A stretch of DNA of 18,884 nt from Alphaproteobacteria bacterium (GCA_029051085.1 JAIDLK010000058.1:1-18884); one strand, 5' to 3'. Positions 6,545 through 12,417 are shown, counted from the first letter of the stretch. Numbers and translations are program-made. Notes: generated by a model from the letters alone, not told the origin.

Positions 6545-6958
6545 CTAGCTCATAAAATAAAAATTAGAGTTTGAACCAAATATATTTGTATTCGCGCAAA
6601 CATCAGAGCAGTTAATCCAACATTCGTTTACATCGCTGAATGTTTTAGCCCAATATGCATTAGAAACTACTGGATACAATACTCGACAAAAACAAGCCCT
6701 GTTATTATCTGAACTGCTACCTGTACCAACAGAAACATTAAATGAACTGGCACCAACATTTTGCCCTGCAATCGGTTGTGCACATGTGGCACTGCCATGA
6801 ACATAGCTGTAATCGGTACAACTTTGTTGCCATGACGATTTATCATTTGACGTACCGGAACAGGATTGACCGCCGGTCTTAAGACATACGACAACCGACG
6901 CATGTACGGGGCCGCAACTTATTAAACAGCAGCCAATTATCATTATAATTTTTTTCAT
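6545..6958 (-). CDS. Small secreted Cys-rich protein, possible lipoprotein, first gene after leader RNA
   Basis: A 137-aa exported protein. The N-terminus MKKIIMIIGCCLISCGPVHA fits a lipoprotein signal, with lipobox LISC at Cys15, or a standard signal peptide cleaved after VHA; I cannot decide between them. The mature part is rich in Ser, Asn and Gly, with CFCR at 89-92 and Cys113-x3-Cys117-x3-Cys121, the same pattern as in the following gene. The start at 6958 is chosen over an in-frame ATG at 7039, because only 6958 begins with a signal peptide and the upstream one lies within the structured RNA. GAGG lies about 11 bases upstream. The terminator of leader copy 1 ends 31 bp before this ATG, so expression must depend on readthrough. 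Confidence 0.82.
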   Translation of the reverse strand: MKKIIMIIGCCLISCGPVHASVVVCLKTGGQSCSGTSNDKSSWQQSCTDYSYVHGSATCAQPIAGQNVGASSFNVSVGTGSSSDNNRACFCRVLYPVVSNAYWAKTFSDVNECWINCSDVCANTNIFGSNSNFYFMS

Positions 6959-6988
6959 GTTTCTTTTACCTCGTATTTTCAACAAATG

Positions 6989-7165
6989 AAAAACCACCAA
7001 AGATAGCTTAGGTGGTTGGAGGTTCGAAACTACAAACAAGTATAGCGGGCTAATTCAATATATTCACCACCCTCCAACCTATTTTTAGTTAGTTGGAGTC
7101 TTTTTTCGTCACTTAGACGCTTGTTTGAGAGGTTTCGACGCCCCAATACAGCAACCGCTATATCA
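6989..7165 (-). ncRNA. Structured leader/attenuator RNA, copy 1
   Basis: Plus-strand coordinates of the minus-strand RNA. Hairpin I is 7146-7152 with 7157-7163. Long-range helix II pairs 7132-7137 with 7025-7030 and 7120-7127 with 7033-7040, 14 bp in two blocks around an asymmetric loop. Hairpin III is 7107-7110 with 7116-7119. Hairpin IV is CTCCAAC (7092-7098) with GTTGGAG (7072-7078). The GGTTGGAGG strand (7071-7079) can instead pair with CCTCCAACC (7014-7022), which would make a pseudoknot with helix II. Hairpin V is 7047-7049 with 7070-7072 and carries ATATATTGAA (7054-7063). The terminator is ACCACC/GGTGGT (6993-7016) plus T5. Three other copies share this layout. Expected to control the Cys-rich operon by transcription attenuation (inference). 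Confidence 0.75.
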
Positions 7166-7171
7166 ATAAAA

Positions 7172-7200
7172 ACTATACATCAGATGACAATGATTAACAA
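7172..7200 (-). promoter_or_regulatory. Promoter of leader RNA copy 1
   Basis: Minus strand -35 TTGTTA (7195-7200), 17-bp spacer, -10 TATAGT (7172-7177). The predicted start at about 7165 lies right at the 5' edge of hairpin I. Confidence 0.7.
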
Positions 7201-7230
7201 TAGATTTTTTTCCATGGCATGATGTTTTAA

Positions 7231-7416
7231 TTATCGGGGGGGGCCATTTGGGCTTAGCGCGGTATCCAGTTCATCTTGTGCCTTATGAAATTGCTCTAAT
7301 GTCATATCGTATTCGGGTTCGGTCATGCGACCGGTGGCGTCGGTTTGTGCCGTCCCCGGATACAACAGATTCAAGTATTTTTCCGCCATGGCGTACACCT
7401 TGCTGTTTTTATCCAT
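7231..7416 (-). pseudogene. Truncated duplicate of the MuF-lysozyme N-terminal region
   Basis: A 61-codon frame starting MDKNSKVYAMAEKYLNLLYP. Bases 7264-7416 match 9020-9172 without gaps at 139 of 153 positions by my hand count (about 91%), so it copies residues 17 to about 67 of the MuF-lysozyme protein encoded at 8072-9220. Most differences look synonymous, so the copy may have been under selection for some time before or after truncation. Similarity ends abruptly at both sides: at the ATG, where the parental first 16 codons and ribosome site are missing, and after ALS, where the frame runs into a run of eight G (7236-7243) and stops. Probable recombination remnant. Confidence 0.8.
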
Positions 7417-7509
7417 TTTTCCCAGATATTACTAGGAAATTATCCTTTCTCCATGAATACTAAATCTAATCAACTAGTTAGAAAATATTCTGTCTACGAC
7501 CAAATACAG

Positions 7510-7596
7510 TCAATAACCAATGGCTATAATTGCCAAATACAGCGCCAAACCAAAGCGTTTTTTGCCAATTGCCATCCACAGCAAGACGGGTATCAT
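7510..7596 (-). CDS. Possible 28-aa hydrophobic peptide
   Basis: ATG at 7596-7594 to TGA at 7510-7512 encodes two hydrophobic stretches (MIPVLLWMAIG and FGLALYLAIIAIGY) around a basic turn KKRF, a plausible membrane peptide. No ribosome site is visible. It lies between the candidate lipoprotein and the MuF fragment in an otherwise gene-free 222-bp gap. The gap also contains a GGTTATAACC palindrome (7610-7619) and a repeated CTGTATTTGG. Could be a holin-like or small regulatory peptide, or chance. Confidence 0.25.
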   Translation of the reverse strand: MIPVLLWMAIGKKRFGLALYLAIIAIGY

Positions 7597-7638
7597 TGTT
7601 TCGTTAACTGGTTATAACCAGACAGAAGATACGAACTG

Positions 7639-8028
7639 TTAATTTTCTCGGTTAAAATAAAACCGACAACCATCCACATATATATAAACCGTATCTGGTG
7701 CTGTTATATATAACTTTTGTACTACTTTGTTGTCTTTTGATATCAAAATAGCGGGAACATTTTCGTATTCATCCAAAGACACTTTGGTAATATCAACATT
7801 GCTTATCTGCTTTGGTGTATTATCTATAGAATACGTGTGATTAAAAAAGTTTTCTCCAATCGCCATATTGGCGTCCGTAAAATAAGTAGCTATATCTTGA
7901 CAATCTGCAGTTATGCGGCTGGCATACTCAAAACCAGAATACCGCCATTCGCCGCAAAATTCACATGACTGACCATGTACTGGCACGCACCCAATCAATA
8001 ACAACAAAGCAACCATATATTTTTGCAT
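7639..8028 (-). CDS. Small exported protein, probable lipoprotein, downstream of the lysozyme fusion
   Basis: A 129-aa protein with an N-terminal export signal, MQKYMVALLLLIGCVPVHGQ. LIGC at residues 11-14 is a good lipobox, so it is probably lipid-anchored by the Lgt pathway (lgt is encoded at 9617-10417). The mature part has Cys22, Cys25, Cys43 and Cys121 and ends in a beta-looking stretch, DTVYIYVDGCRFYFNREN. No Shine-Dalgarno is visible, and the gene begins 43 bp after the lysozyme-fusion stop, so coupling to that gene is likely. I see no MliC/PliC family motif, but size, export and position fit a periplasmic protein that protects against the upstream lysozyme domain. That role is inference. 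Confidence 0.75.
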   Translation of the reverse strand: MQKYMVALLLLIGCVPVHGQSCEFCGEWRYSGFEYASRITADCQDIATYFTDANMAIGENFFNHTYSIDNTPKQISNVDITKVSLDEYENVPAILISKDNKVVQKLYITAPDTVYIYVDGCRFYFNREN

Positions 8029-8071
8029 TGCAAATAATATACATCACAGAGATGTCAAAGTAAATGCTTAT

Positions 8072-9220
8072 TTAATATGCGCCATTGTTATACATATTCC
8101 ACTCATCATTTCGTCTGTTAATCAATCCATTTGATACTGCGCCTTGGGTTCGATTCCATGCACGCCATGCAGATTCCAATGAAGGGTACTTGGAACTTGT
8201 AAAATCAGGATTGTTTATATATTGCACAACCGTAGAGCTCGCAAACGCCCCGCCGCCTATATTATAGGCTAAAGACACCAATGCATCATATTGATTTTGT
8301 GTTATCGGCACCGTAATATTATCGCGCACGGCGTGTTCTGCCGTGGAAATGTCGGCACGCAATAAATTGATTGCCTCAGTCTCTGTTATACCACCACGAA
8401 AATCTTCGCCCGGTTTTATCAGGTGTCCATAACCAATGGTTGCACCCGGCGGCAACGGTGCGCCATCCGGTACAGGTTGTCTGGTCCGATCGTCATATAT
8501 CACGTGATTACCATTTTTATCAAGAACCTTATCTTCTTTGCTTTTTAACCAGTTTATTCCTTCGTCACTCATTTTCATATTTTTGATATCCTTTTCAATT
8601 TCATTCTTTTTTTCTTTTGGCGTATACGGTTTGCTACTGAGCGTACGGCCATCGGGTGCTATTACATCCTCGGTTATGCTGCATCGGCAGTTGGGATGCA
8701 CTGGGGTTGAAGGAATCTCATCTTCGCTGTCATATATTTCGCCATCACGCGATACGCATTCGTTACAAGTGTTATCACCATCTTCACTGTGCCAGCGCCA
8801 CACACGCCGTGGTTTATCGTTTGGTGTATCATCATCGTCATCTGGTTCCGGCATATCCAGGGTATAAACCATCAGCCGTTTATTTTCTATTGTGCCAAAC
8901 GGCATCAGTACACGAACATCTATTGCTTCTTCTAATTCTACATAGTCTTCAACATCTATCTGGCGACCGGCCTCTTCATATTCTGCCTCCGCCTCTTGTT
9001 TGGCTTTTTCTAACGCGTCATCCAGTTCATCTTGTGCCTTACAAAATTGCTCCAGCGTCATGTCGTACTCTGGTTCGGTCATGCGTCCGGTGGCGTCGGT
9101 TTGTACCATTCCTGGATACAGCAGATTCAAGTATTTTTCCGCCATGGCGTACACCTTGCTGTTTTTATCCATATATTCGGACGACGACATGAGCCGCCGC
9201 AAAAATTGTGGGGTTTTCAT
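8072..9220 (-). CDS. MuF-like head-protein domain fused to a GH24 phage-type lysozyme
   Basis: A 382-aa fusion with no signal peptide. Residues 17-100 are helical and acidic. Residues 150-181 hold NTCNECVSRDGEIYD, then TPVHPNCRC: the CxxC...HPNCRC zinc-like signature typical of the C-terminal part of phage Mu gpF/MuF minor head proteins. Residues 218-380 form a GH24 lysozyme: KEDKV with probable catalytic Glu229, TIGYGHL (261-267), NQYDALVSLAYNIG (309-322) and GLINRRNDEWNMY (365-377). Such domains cleave the glycan chain of peptidoglycan. The start at 9220 is set by AAGGA 7 bases upstream; the frame is open further, but only across terminator hairpins. No other phage genes lie nearby. This resembles MuF polymorphic effectors, in which MuF carries a C-terminal toxin. 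Two terminators separate it from its promoter. Confidence 0.88.
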   Translation of the reverse strand: MKTPQFLRRLMSSSEYMDKNSKVYAMAEKYLNLLYPGMVQTDATGRMTEPEYDMTLEQFCKAQDELDDALEKAKQEAEAEYEEAGRQIDVEDYVELEEAIDVRVLMPFGTIENKRLMVYTLDMPEPDDDDDTPNDKPRRVWRWHSEDGDNTCNECVSRDGEIYDSEDEIPSTPVHPNCRCSITEDVIAPDGRTLSSKPYTPKEKKNEIEKDIKNMKMSDEGINWLKSKEDKVLDKNGNHVIYDDRTRQPVPDGAPLPPGATIGYGHLIKPGEDFRGGITETEAINLLRADISTAEHAVRDNITVPITQNQYDALVSLAYNIGGGAFASSTVVQYINNPDFTSSKYPSLESAWRAWNRTQGAVSNGLINRRNDEWNMYNNGAY

Positions 9221-9241
9221 TTGTGATTCCTTTTGGTAAAT

Positions 9242-9267
9242 AAAAAAGGCCCCACGCATGGTGGGAC
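9242..9267 (-). terminator. Terminator B in the lysozyme-fusion leader
   Basis: On minus, CCCAC (9261-9265), loop CATGC, GTGGG (9251-9255), then a T6 run (9242-9247). It lies 22 bp upstream of the ATG at 9220 and downstream of the promoter. Confidence 0.8.
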
Positions 9268-9270
9268 AAT

Positions 9271-9293
9271 AAAAAACAGCGACAAAATGTCGC
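9271..9293 (-). terminator. Terminator A in the lysozyme-fusion leader
   Basis: On minus, GCGACA (9288-9293), loop TTT, TGTCGC (9279-9284), TG, then T6 (9271-9276). It is the first of two terminators between the promoter at 9311-9339 and the gene start at 9220. Confidence 0.8.
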
Positions 9294-9310
9294 CCTTGTT
9301 CTTGCTCAGT

Positions 9311-9339
9311 ATTATACCACAAACAAGCATAAAAATCAA
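9311..9339 (-). promoter_or_regulatory. Promoter of the MuF-lysozyme gene
   Basis: Minus strand -35 TTGATT (9334-9339), 17-bp spacer, -10 TATAAT (9311-9316) with extended -10 TGG. The start is expected near 9304, giving a leader of about 84 nt with two terminators. The stretch 9340-9436, between this promoter and the tRNA terminators, holds nothing I can identify. Confidence 0.75.
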
Positions 9340-9436
9340 TATAAACTGGCATCGGGATTTTGGGCAAGGCATGCAATGCGGTGGATTTTGGTGGGATTGG
9401 GCCTGATGGTGAGCATACATCGGTACCATCGCGCAT

Positions 9437-9457
9437 AAAAATCCCCGGATTCCGAGG
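9437..9457 (-). terminator. Second terminator after tRNA-Ser
   Basis: On minus, CCTCGG, loop AAT, CCGGGG (9443-9457), then ATTTTT (9437-9442). Confidence 0.75.
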
Positions 9458-9491
9458 CAAAAGAAACATCCCATGGAAATTCCGTGGGATG
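9457..9491 (-). terminator. First terminator after tRNA-Ser
   Basis: On minus, CATCCCA, an inner GGAA/TTCC pairing, TGGGATG (9467-9491), then TTTCTTTT. It lies 11 bp after the encoded CCA. Confidence 0.8.
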
Positions 9492-9502
9492 CTCTATATT
9501 CC

Positions 9503-9592
9503 TGGCGGATGGTGAGGGATTCGAACCCCCGGAGGGCTTGCACCCTCAACGGTTTTCAAGACCGCCGCATTCGACCGCTCTGCCAACCATCC
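9503..9592 (-). tRNA. tRNA-Ser (UGA anticodon)
   Basis: 90-nt cloverleaf on the minus strand. Acceptor stem is GGATGGT with ACCATCC (9507-9513), discriminator G, and encoded CCA (9503-9505). The D-arm contains GGCAGAGCGGTCGAATGC. The anticodon loop is CUUGAAA, with anticodon UGA reading UCA and related Ser codons. A long variable arm (GAGGGTGCAAGCCCTC) is typical of class II serine tRNAs. The T-loop is GGTTCGAATCC. It begins 24 bp after the lgt stop on the same strand and has two terminators behind it, so it may be cotranscribed with lgt. Confidence 0.97.
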
Positions 9593-9616
9593 GAAACTGT
9601 TGATGTCCATATTATA

Positions 9617-10417
9617 TTATTTTTTTCTTATTGCAAAGGTAAAAATTAACGCACCGGCAATAAACATTGCACCGGAGAGTAATTGTCCCATTGTAAGCCC
9701 CCAGCTGGTTAAGAATCCTATCTGGGCGTCGGGGGCACGAAACTGTTCGCAAAAGATGCGAAATACCGCATACAGCATCCCCAACATTCCAGCCAGCGCA
9801 CCCGGACGACGGCGCAATCCGGTAAAACGATAAAGGCACAGCATTATTATAAACAGTAATGCGCCTTCGGTGGCGGCCTCGTATAAGGGGCTGGGGTGGC
9901 GCGGTATAACGTCACCAGTGCCCGCAAACAATACACCCCATGGGCGTGTGGTGGGGCGCCCCATTACCTCCATATTTATAAAATTGGCGATACGGCCAAA
10001 GAACAGTCCAATTGGTCCTACGACAGCCATTAAGTCCAGCAGGCGCCAAGCATTTAACCCCATACGACGTCCAGCCCACAGTGTTGCAACAATAACTCCG
10101 ATAAGTCCGCCATGAAAGCTCATCCCGCCATGCCATACGGCAAATATTTCCAACGGATGCGCCAGGAAAAACGATAGGTTGTAAAACAACACATACCCCA
10201 AGCGCCCGCCAAGGATAACACCGATTATGACCGCGGTAAGCAAATCATCCATCTGCTTTTTAGAGATGGACATACCGCTGTCGCGGCGCCCGGCCAGATA
10301 TTTGAAAACGAAATATCCCAAGATAAAGCCGGCAATATATGCCAATGCATACCAACGTATATCCAGTCCAAGAAATGAAAACGCAACCGGAGAAATAGGA
10401 TTTACTGTTATCGCCAT
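9617..10417 (-). CDS. lgt: Prolipoprotein diacylglyceryl transferase
   Basis: A 266-aa inner-membrane enzyme that moves diacylglycerol from phosphatidylglycerol to the lipobox cysteine of prolipoproteins, the first step of lipoprotein maturation. The Lgt signature GRIANFINMEVMGRPT lies at 141-156; the usual second Gly of GRxGNF is Ala here. The essential histidine is in WHGGMSFHGG (His102), with HPSPLYEA at 174-181 and a conserved arginine in the later transmembrane segment (AVFRIFCEQFR). About seven hydrophobic segments span the protein and the length is standard. The start ATG has no clear ribosome site and lies 17 bp after the stop of the 83-aa gene, so translation is probably coupled. Part of a minus-strand operon with two small genes upstream and tRNA-Ser downstream. 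Confidence 0.96.
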   Translation of the reverse strand: MAITVNPISPVAFSFLGLDIRWYALAYIAGFILGYFVFKYLAGRRDSGMSISKKQMDDLLTAVIIGVILGGRLGYVLFYNLSFFLAHPLEIFAVWHGGMSFHGGLIGVIVATLWAGRRMGLNAWRLLDLMAVVGPIGLFFGRIANFINMEVMGRPTTRPWGVLFAGTGDVIPRHPSPLYEAATEGALLFIIMLCLYRFTGLRRRPGALAGMLGMLYAVFRIFCEQFRAPDAQIGFLTSWGLTMGQLLSGAMFIAGALIFTFAIRKK

Positions 10418-10434
10418 ACCAAACCAATAAACTA

Positions 10435-10686
10435 TTAACGAGCTGCAGATTTAAGTGTGGCCTGCAAATTAGATATTATGGCACGCAAACTTGAAATACG
10501 CTCCAAATCCGGAATGTCTTTCTGCTGTTCGGCGGCAAGTTCGCGACGGCGGGAGGTCAGCAAATTTGTCAAATCAGCCAATGTTGCATTGCGACGACGC
10601 TGGCTTTCCAAAGTTGCCATTTCCGACGGAGCAGGCGACCCCATATAATCTGTTATTTTTATTGTTCTTACATTTAGTTTGTGCAT
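10435..10686 (-). CDS. Small coiled-coil protein of unknown function
   Basis: An 83-aa protein, cytosolic in appearance. Residues 23-80 are strongly helical with heptad-like spacing (LADLTNLLTSRRRELAAEQQ, then LERISSLRAIISNLQATL), suggesting a coiled coil. The N-terminal 20 residues are probably disordered. AAAGGA lies about 10 bases upstream of the ATG. It is the middle gene of the operon ending in lgt. No family recognised and no evident link to lipoprotein processing. Confidence 0.75.
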   Translation of the reverse strand: MHKLNVRTIKITDYMGSPAPSEMATLESQRRRNATLADLTNLLTSRRRELAAEQQKDIPDLERISSLRAIISNLQATLKSAAR

Positions 10687-10704
10687 TTGCTTATATCCTT
10701 TATT

Positions 10705-10899
10705 TTAAAGGCGCCCAATAATTCCTTGTAAGTTTTGAATGATTTCCGTAGCAATCTTTGCGCCTTTTTCATCACCGACTTTCTTACTTTGTTCAAGTTT
10801 TTCTTTGGCACGCGCCATCTGACCTGTGAAATATTTGCGCTGTTCTTCTTTGCTCATATTTTCAAAGCCAGGTTTGGTCTTCTTTTTATTCCCCGCCAT
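10705..10899 (-). CDS. Small basic helical protein of unknown function
   Basis: A 64-aa Lys-rich protein. MAGNKKKTKPGFENMSKEEQ is basic and probably flexible; the rest (YFTGQMARAKEKLEQSKKVG, then ATEIIQNLQGIIGRL) looks helical. Start strongly supported by AAGGAG 7 bases upstream and by a promoter at 10934-10961. First gene of the operon leading to the coiled-coil protein and lgt; the 18-bp gap to the next gene suggests cotranscription. Function unknown; nucleic-acid binding would fit the charge but is only a guess. Confidence 0.78.
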   Translation of the reverse strand: MAGNKKKTKPGFENMSKEEQRKYFTGQMARAKEKLEQSKKVGDEKGAKIATEIIQNLQGIIGRL

Positions 10900-10922
10900 A
10901 TCAATCTCCTTTTATTCTTGAA

Positions 10923-10961
10923 TTTACAGGTTGATTGTATTATATATAATTCAAATGACAA
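10923..10961. promoter_or_regulatory. Overlapping divergent promoters
   Basis: Plus: -35 TTTACA (10923-10928), 16-bp spacer, -10 TATAAT (10945-10950), driving the Bax-inhibitor-like gene. Minus: -35 TTGTCA (10956-10961), 16-bp spacer, -10 TACAAT (10934-10939), driving the 64-aa gene and the lgt operon. The two promoters interleave within 39 bp, so polymerase binding at one should exclude the other. Confidence 0.75.
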
Positions 10962-10971
10962 GGAGAAAATA

Positions 10972-11694
10972 ATGATTGCAAAAAAGTCAAAAACCATTGC
11001 ACGCCCAGAGACGCAGCGCGCCGGTGGGATAGAGCTGTATTTTAAAAGAATTTTTGCGCTGATGTTCGGTGCGGTCGGTCTGTCGGCACTGACATCATGG
11101 CTGACAATTTATGGTGGCGGGATAAGTCTGTTGGTAAATGCCGGCGGGATGTCCGCGCTGTTCTATATTGTTATATTCGGCGCATTGGGATTGTCTATCT
11201 GGGCGCAGGTTAAGGCGTTTTCTTTAAAGCCTGTGACGGCGGGGCTGTTGCTGGCACTGTATGCGGTACTAATCGGGTTTGGTATGACACCGCTGATTTG
11301 GGGCGCACTGGCGGTGAATCCGGCATCTATTCTGTATGCATTTATCATTGCGGCCCTGATGTTTGGCGCGATGGCCCTGTTCGGATATAAAACGGTCAAA
11401 GACCTGTCTTTTATGGGCATATTTTTACAAATGGGCATGATCGGCCTGATTTTGGTCGGTGTCGCTTCTTTCATTTGGCCATTGGGCAGCACGTTTGCAA
11501 CAATCGTATGCCTGATTGGTGTTTTGGTATTCGCGTTGTTTACAGCATATGACATGCAGACATTAAAGCGTGCATATGCGGTAACGGCTGACGAAACACA
11601 GCGCAACCAGCTGGCGGTATTGGGTGCGTTGCATATGTATATATCGTTCATCGCGATGTTCCAATATTTGTTAAGTTTACTAAATCGCAATTAA
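10972..11694 (+). CDS. Bax inhibitor-1/YccA family inner-membrane protein
   Basis: A 240-aa polytopic membrane protein with about seven hydrophobic segments, beginning near residue 25 after a short basic cytosolic N-terminus. The conserved BI-1 region late in the protein reads FTAYDMQTLKR (190-200), with the acidic residue typical of this family, followed by the final segments LGALHMYISFIAMFQYLL. Bacterial members (YccA, YbhL, BsYetJ) are linked to membrane protease control or pH-dependent calcium leak; which applies here is unknown. The start is set by AAGGAG 6 bases upstream of ATG 10972; the frame is open further upstream, but only across the promoter. The ferredoxin gene follows after 13 bp. 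Confidence 0.93.
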   Translation: MIAKKSKTIARPETQRAGGIELYFKRIFALMFGAVGLSALTSWLTIYGGGISLLVNAGGMSALFYIVIFGALGLSIWAQVKAFSLKPVTAGLLLALYAVLIGFGMTPLIWGALAVNPASILYAFIIAALMFGAMALFGYKTVKDLSFMGIFLQMGMIGLILVGVASFIWPLGSTFATIVCLIGVLVFALFTAYDMQTLKRAYAVTADETQRNQLAVLGALHMYISFIAMFQYLLSLLNRN

Positions 11695-11707
11695 GGGAGT
11701 AATACAA

Positions 11708-11890
11708 ATGGCGTATAAAATTGACCCGGCAAAATGCATTGCATGTCACACATGCATGGGCGCATGTCCGGTTATGGCAATATCCGTTGGTCCAGACGGC
11801 AAGTGTGTAATCGACCCGGCAAAATGCATATCATGCGGCACATGCGCGGCAATATGCCCGGTCGCGGCGATTGCCCCGGATGTACAATAA
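11708..11890 (+). CDS. Ferredoxin, 2[4Fe-4S] clostridial type
   Basis: A 60-aa low-potential electron carrier. Two CxxCxxCxxxCP motifs are complete: Cys10, 13, 16, 20 and Cys40, 43, 46, 50. The halves are near repeats (IDPAKCIACHTC and IDPAKCISCGTC), reflecting the ancestral duplication of this family. One extra Cys (33) lies between them. Ribosome site GGGAG precedes the ATG. Cotranscribed with the Bax-inhibitor-like gene. In an anaerobe it could serve radical SAM enzymes or other redox partners; no specific partner is visible here. Confidence 0.95.
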   Translation: MAYKIDPAKCIACHTCMGACPVMAISVGPDGKCVIDPAKCISCGTCAAICPVAAIAPDVQ

Positions 11891-11917
11891 AAATCCCCCG
11901 TACGGGGGATTTTTTTA
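11890..11917. terminator. Terminator after the ferredoxin
   Basis: AAAATCCCCC (11890-11899), loop GTAC, GGGGGATTTT (11904-11913), then T-run to 11916. It overlaps the stop codon of the convergent 92-aa gene at 11915. Confidence 0.92.
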
Positions 11918-12193
11918 AACCTTGTGGTTGTCGCCACCTTCGTTATCAAAATATATTTGTGTTACCTGTCTGTGCGGCCGATGCAGAAATTTATCCAGCT
12001 CGGTATGCGCCAAGCGAGACAGAACAACAATATCAACTATGCTGGTCGGATAATCGGGCCAGCGGCGATAAAATTCTGAGAGCTTGTAAATAAGCGGTGC
12101 CGGAAATTCAGCCTCCGAAATACTTGTGTCGTTTATAATGGAATTGTTATCTGCATCCGGCATAAGTGAGGCCGATGCGGTATTTTTTTTCAT
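11915..12193 (-). CDS. 92-aa protein of unknown function behind two leader RNAs
   Basis: A cytosolic-looking protein starting MKKNTASASLMPDADNN. The first 35 residues are polar and probably disordered. The remainder is compact (YKLSEFYRRWPDYPTSIVD, then VVLSRLAHTELDKFLHRP) with two Trp/Tyr-rich helices and a His/Asp-rich end. No export signal, so it differs from the other genes controlled by this leader family. The start at 12193 has AGGGGG upstream. The frame is open to 12325, but that stretch is the leader RNA. The terminator of leader copy 2 ends about 25 bp before the ATG. Family not recognised. Confidence 0.75.
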   Translation of the reverse strand: MKKNTASASLMPDADNNSIINDTSISEAEFPAPLIYKLSEFYRRWPDYPTSIVDIVVLSRLAHTELDKFLHRPHRQVTQIYFDNEGGDNHKV

Positions 12194-12218
12194 TTGCGTC
12201 CCCCTGTTGGCAATTTGC

Positions 12219-12417
12219 AAAAAAATCAAGCCACCAGAAATCGTGGTGGTTGGAGGGTAGAAAAACAATACACGATGAATTGTTCGGGCCTTTTCAATAT
12301 ATGGGAACCCGCCTCCAACCAACAAGTTGGAAGTTTAACGCCCGTATGTCATAGGCGATCGTGTATCAGAGGTTTCTACTCCTCATGTTTGTGTAATGGG
12401 GACCATTACGCAGCCAC
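12219..12417 (-). ncRNA. Structured leader/attenuator RNA, copy 2
   Basis: Same layout as copy 1, different sequence. Hairpin I is 12393-12399 with 12403-12409. Helix II pairs 12373-12379 with 12257-12263 (7 bp) and 12358-12366 with 12268-12276 (9 bp). Hairpin III is 12339-12342 with 12354-12357. Hairpin IV is 12326-12333 with 12312-12319; its GGTTGGAGG strand (12312-12320) also matches CCTCCAACC at 12248-12256. Hairpin V is CGGG..CCCG (12285-12288 with 12308-12311) around ATATATTGAA (12293-12302). The terminator is CCACCA/TGGTGG (12231-12249), followed by CTTGA and T7. It precedes the 92-aa gene and follows copy 3 directly. Confidence 0.75.

Noticed and set aside
7064..7072. GGGTGG in leader copy 1 as part of a T-box leader
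   Set aside because: The T-box consensus and following ACCGCG are absent, the motif is not shared by the other three copies, and no aminoacyl-tRNA synthetase or amino acid gene follows.
7041..7162. 8-bp complementarity TATAGCGG (minus strand, from hairpin I) with CCGCTATA near hairpin V in leader copy 1
   Set aside because: The other three copies have no equivalent pairing, so it is probably chance.
7236..7243. Run of eight G as a phase-variation tract
   Set aside because: It lies at the end of a truncated duplicate, not in a functional gene, so slippage would have no obvious effect.
5724..9339. Whole accessory block as a prophage
   Set aside because: Only the MuF-like and lysozyme domains look phage-derived. 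No integrase, terminase, portal, capsid or tail genes are present in the window.
9221..9469. Upstream extension of the MuF-lysozyme gene to 9469
   Set aside because: The extension spans the promoter and two terminators; ATG 9220 has AAGGA at the right distance.
10735..10971. Long N-terminal extension of the Bax-inhibitor-like protein
   Set aside because: It overlaps the opposite-strand 64-aa gene and the promoter; AAGGAG precedes the ATG at 10972.
12194..12325. Upstream extension of the 92-aa gene to an ATG at 12325
   Set aside because: It would translate the leader RNA and its terminator. The ATG at 12193 has a good AGGGGG site.
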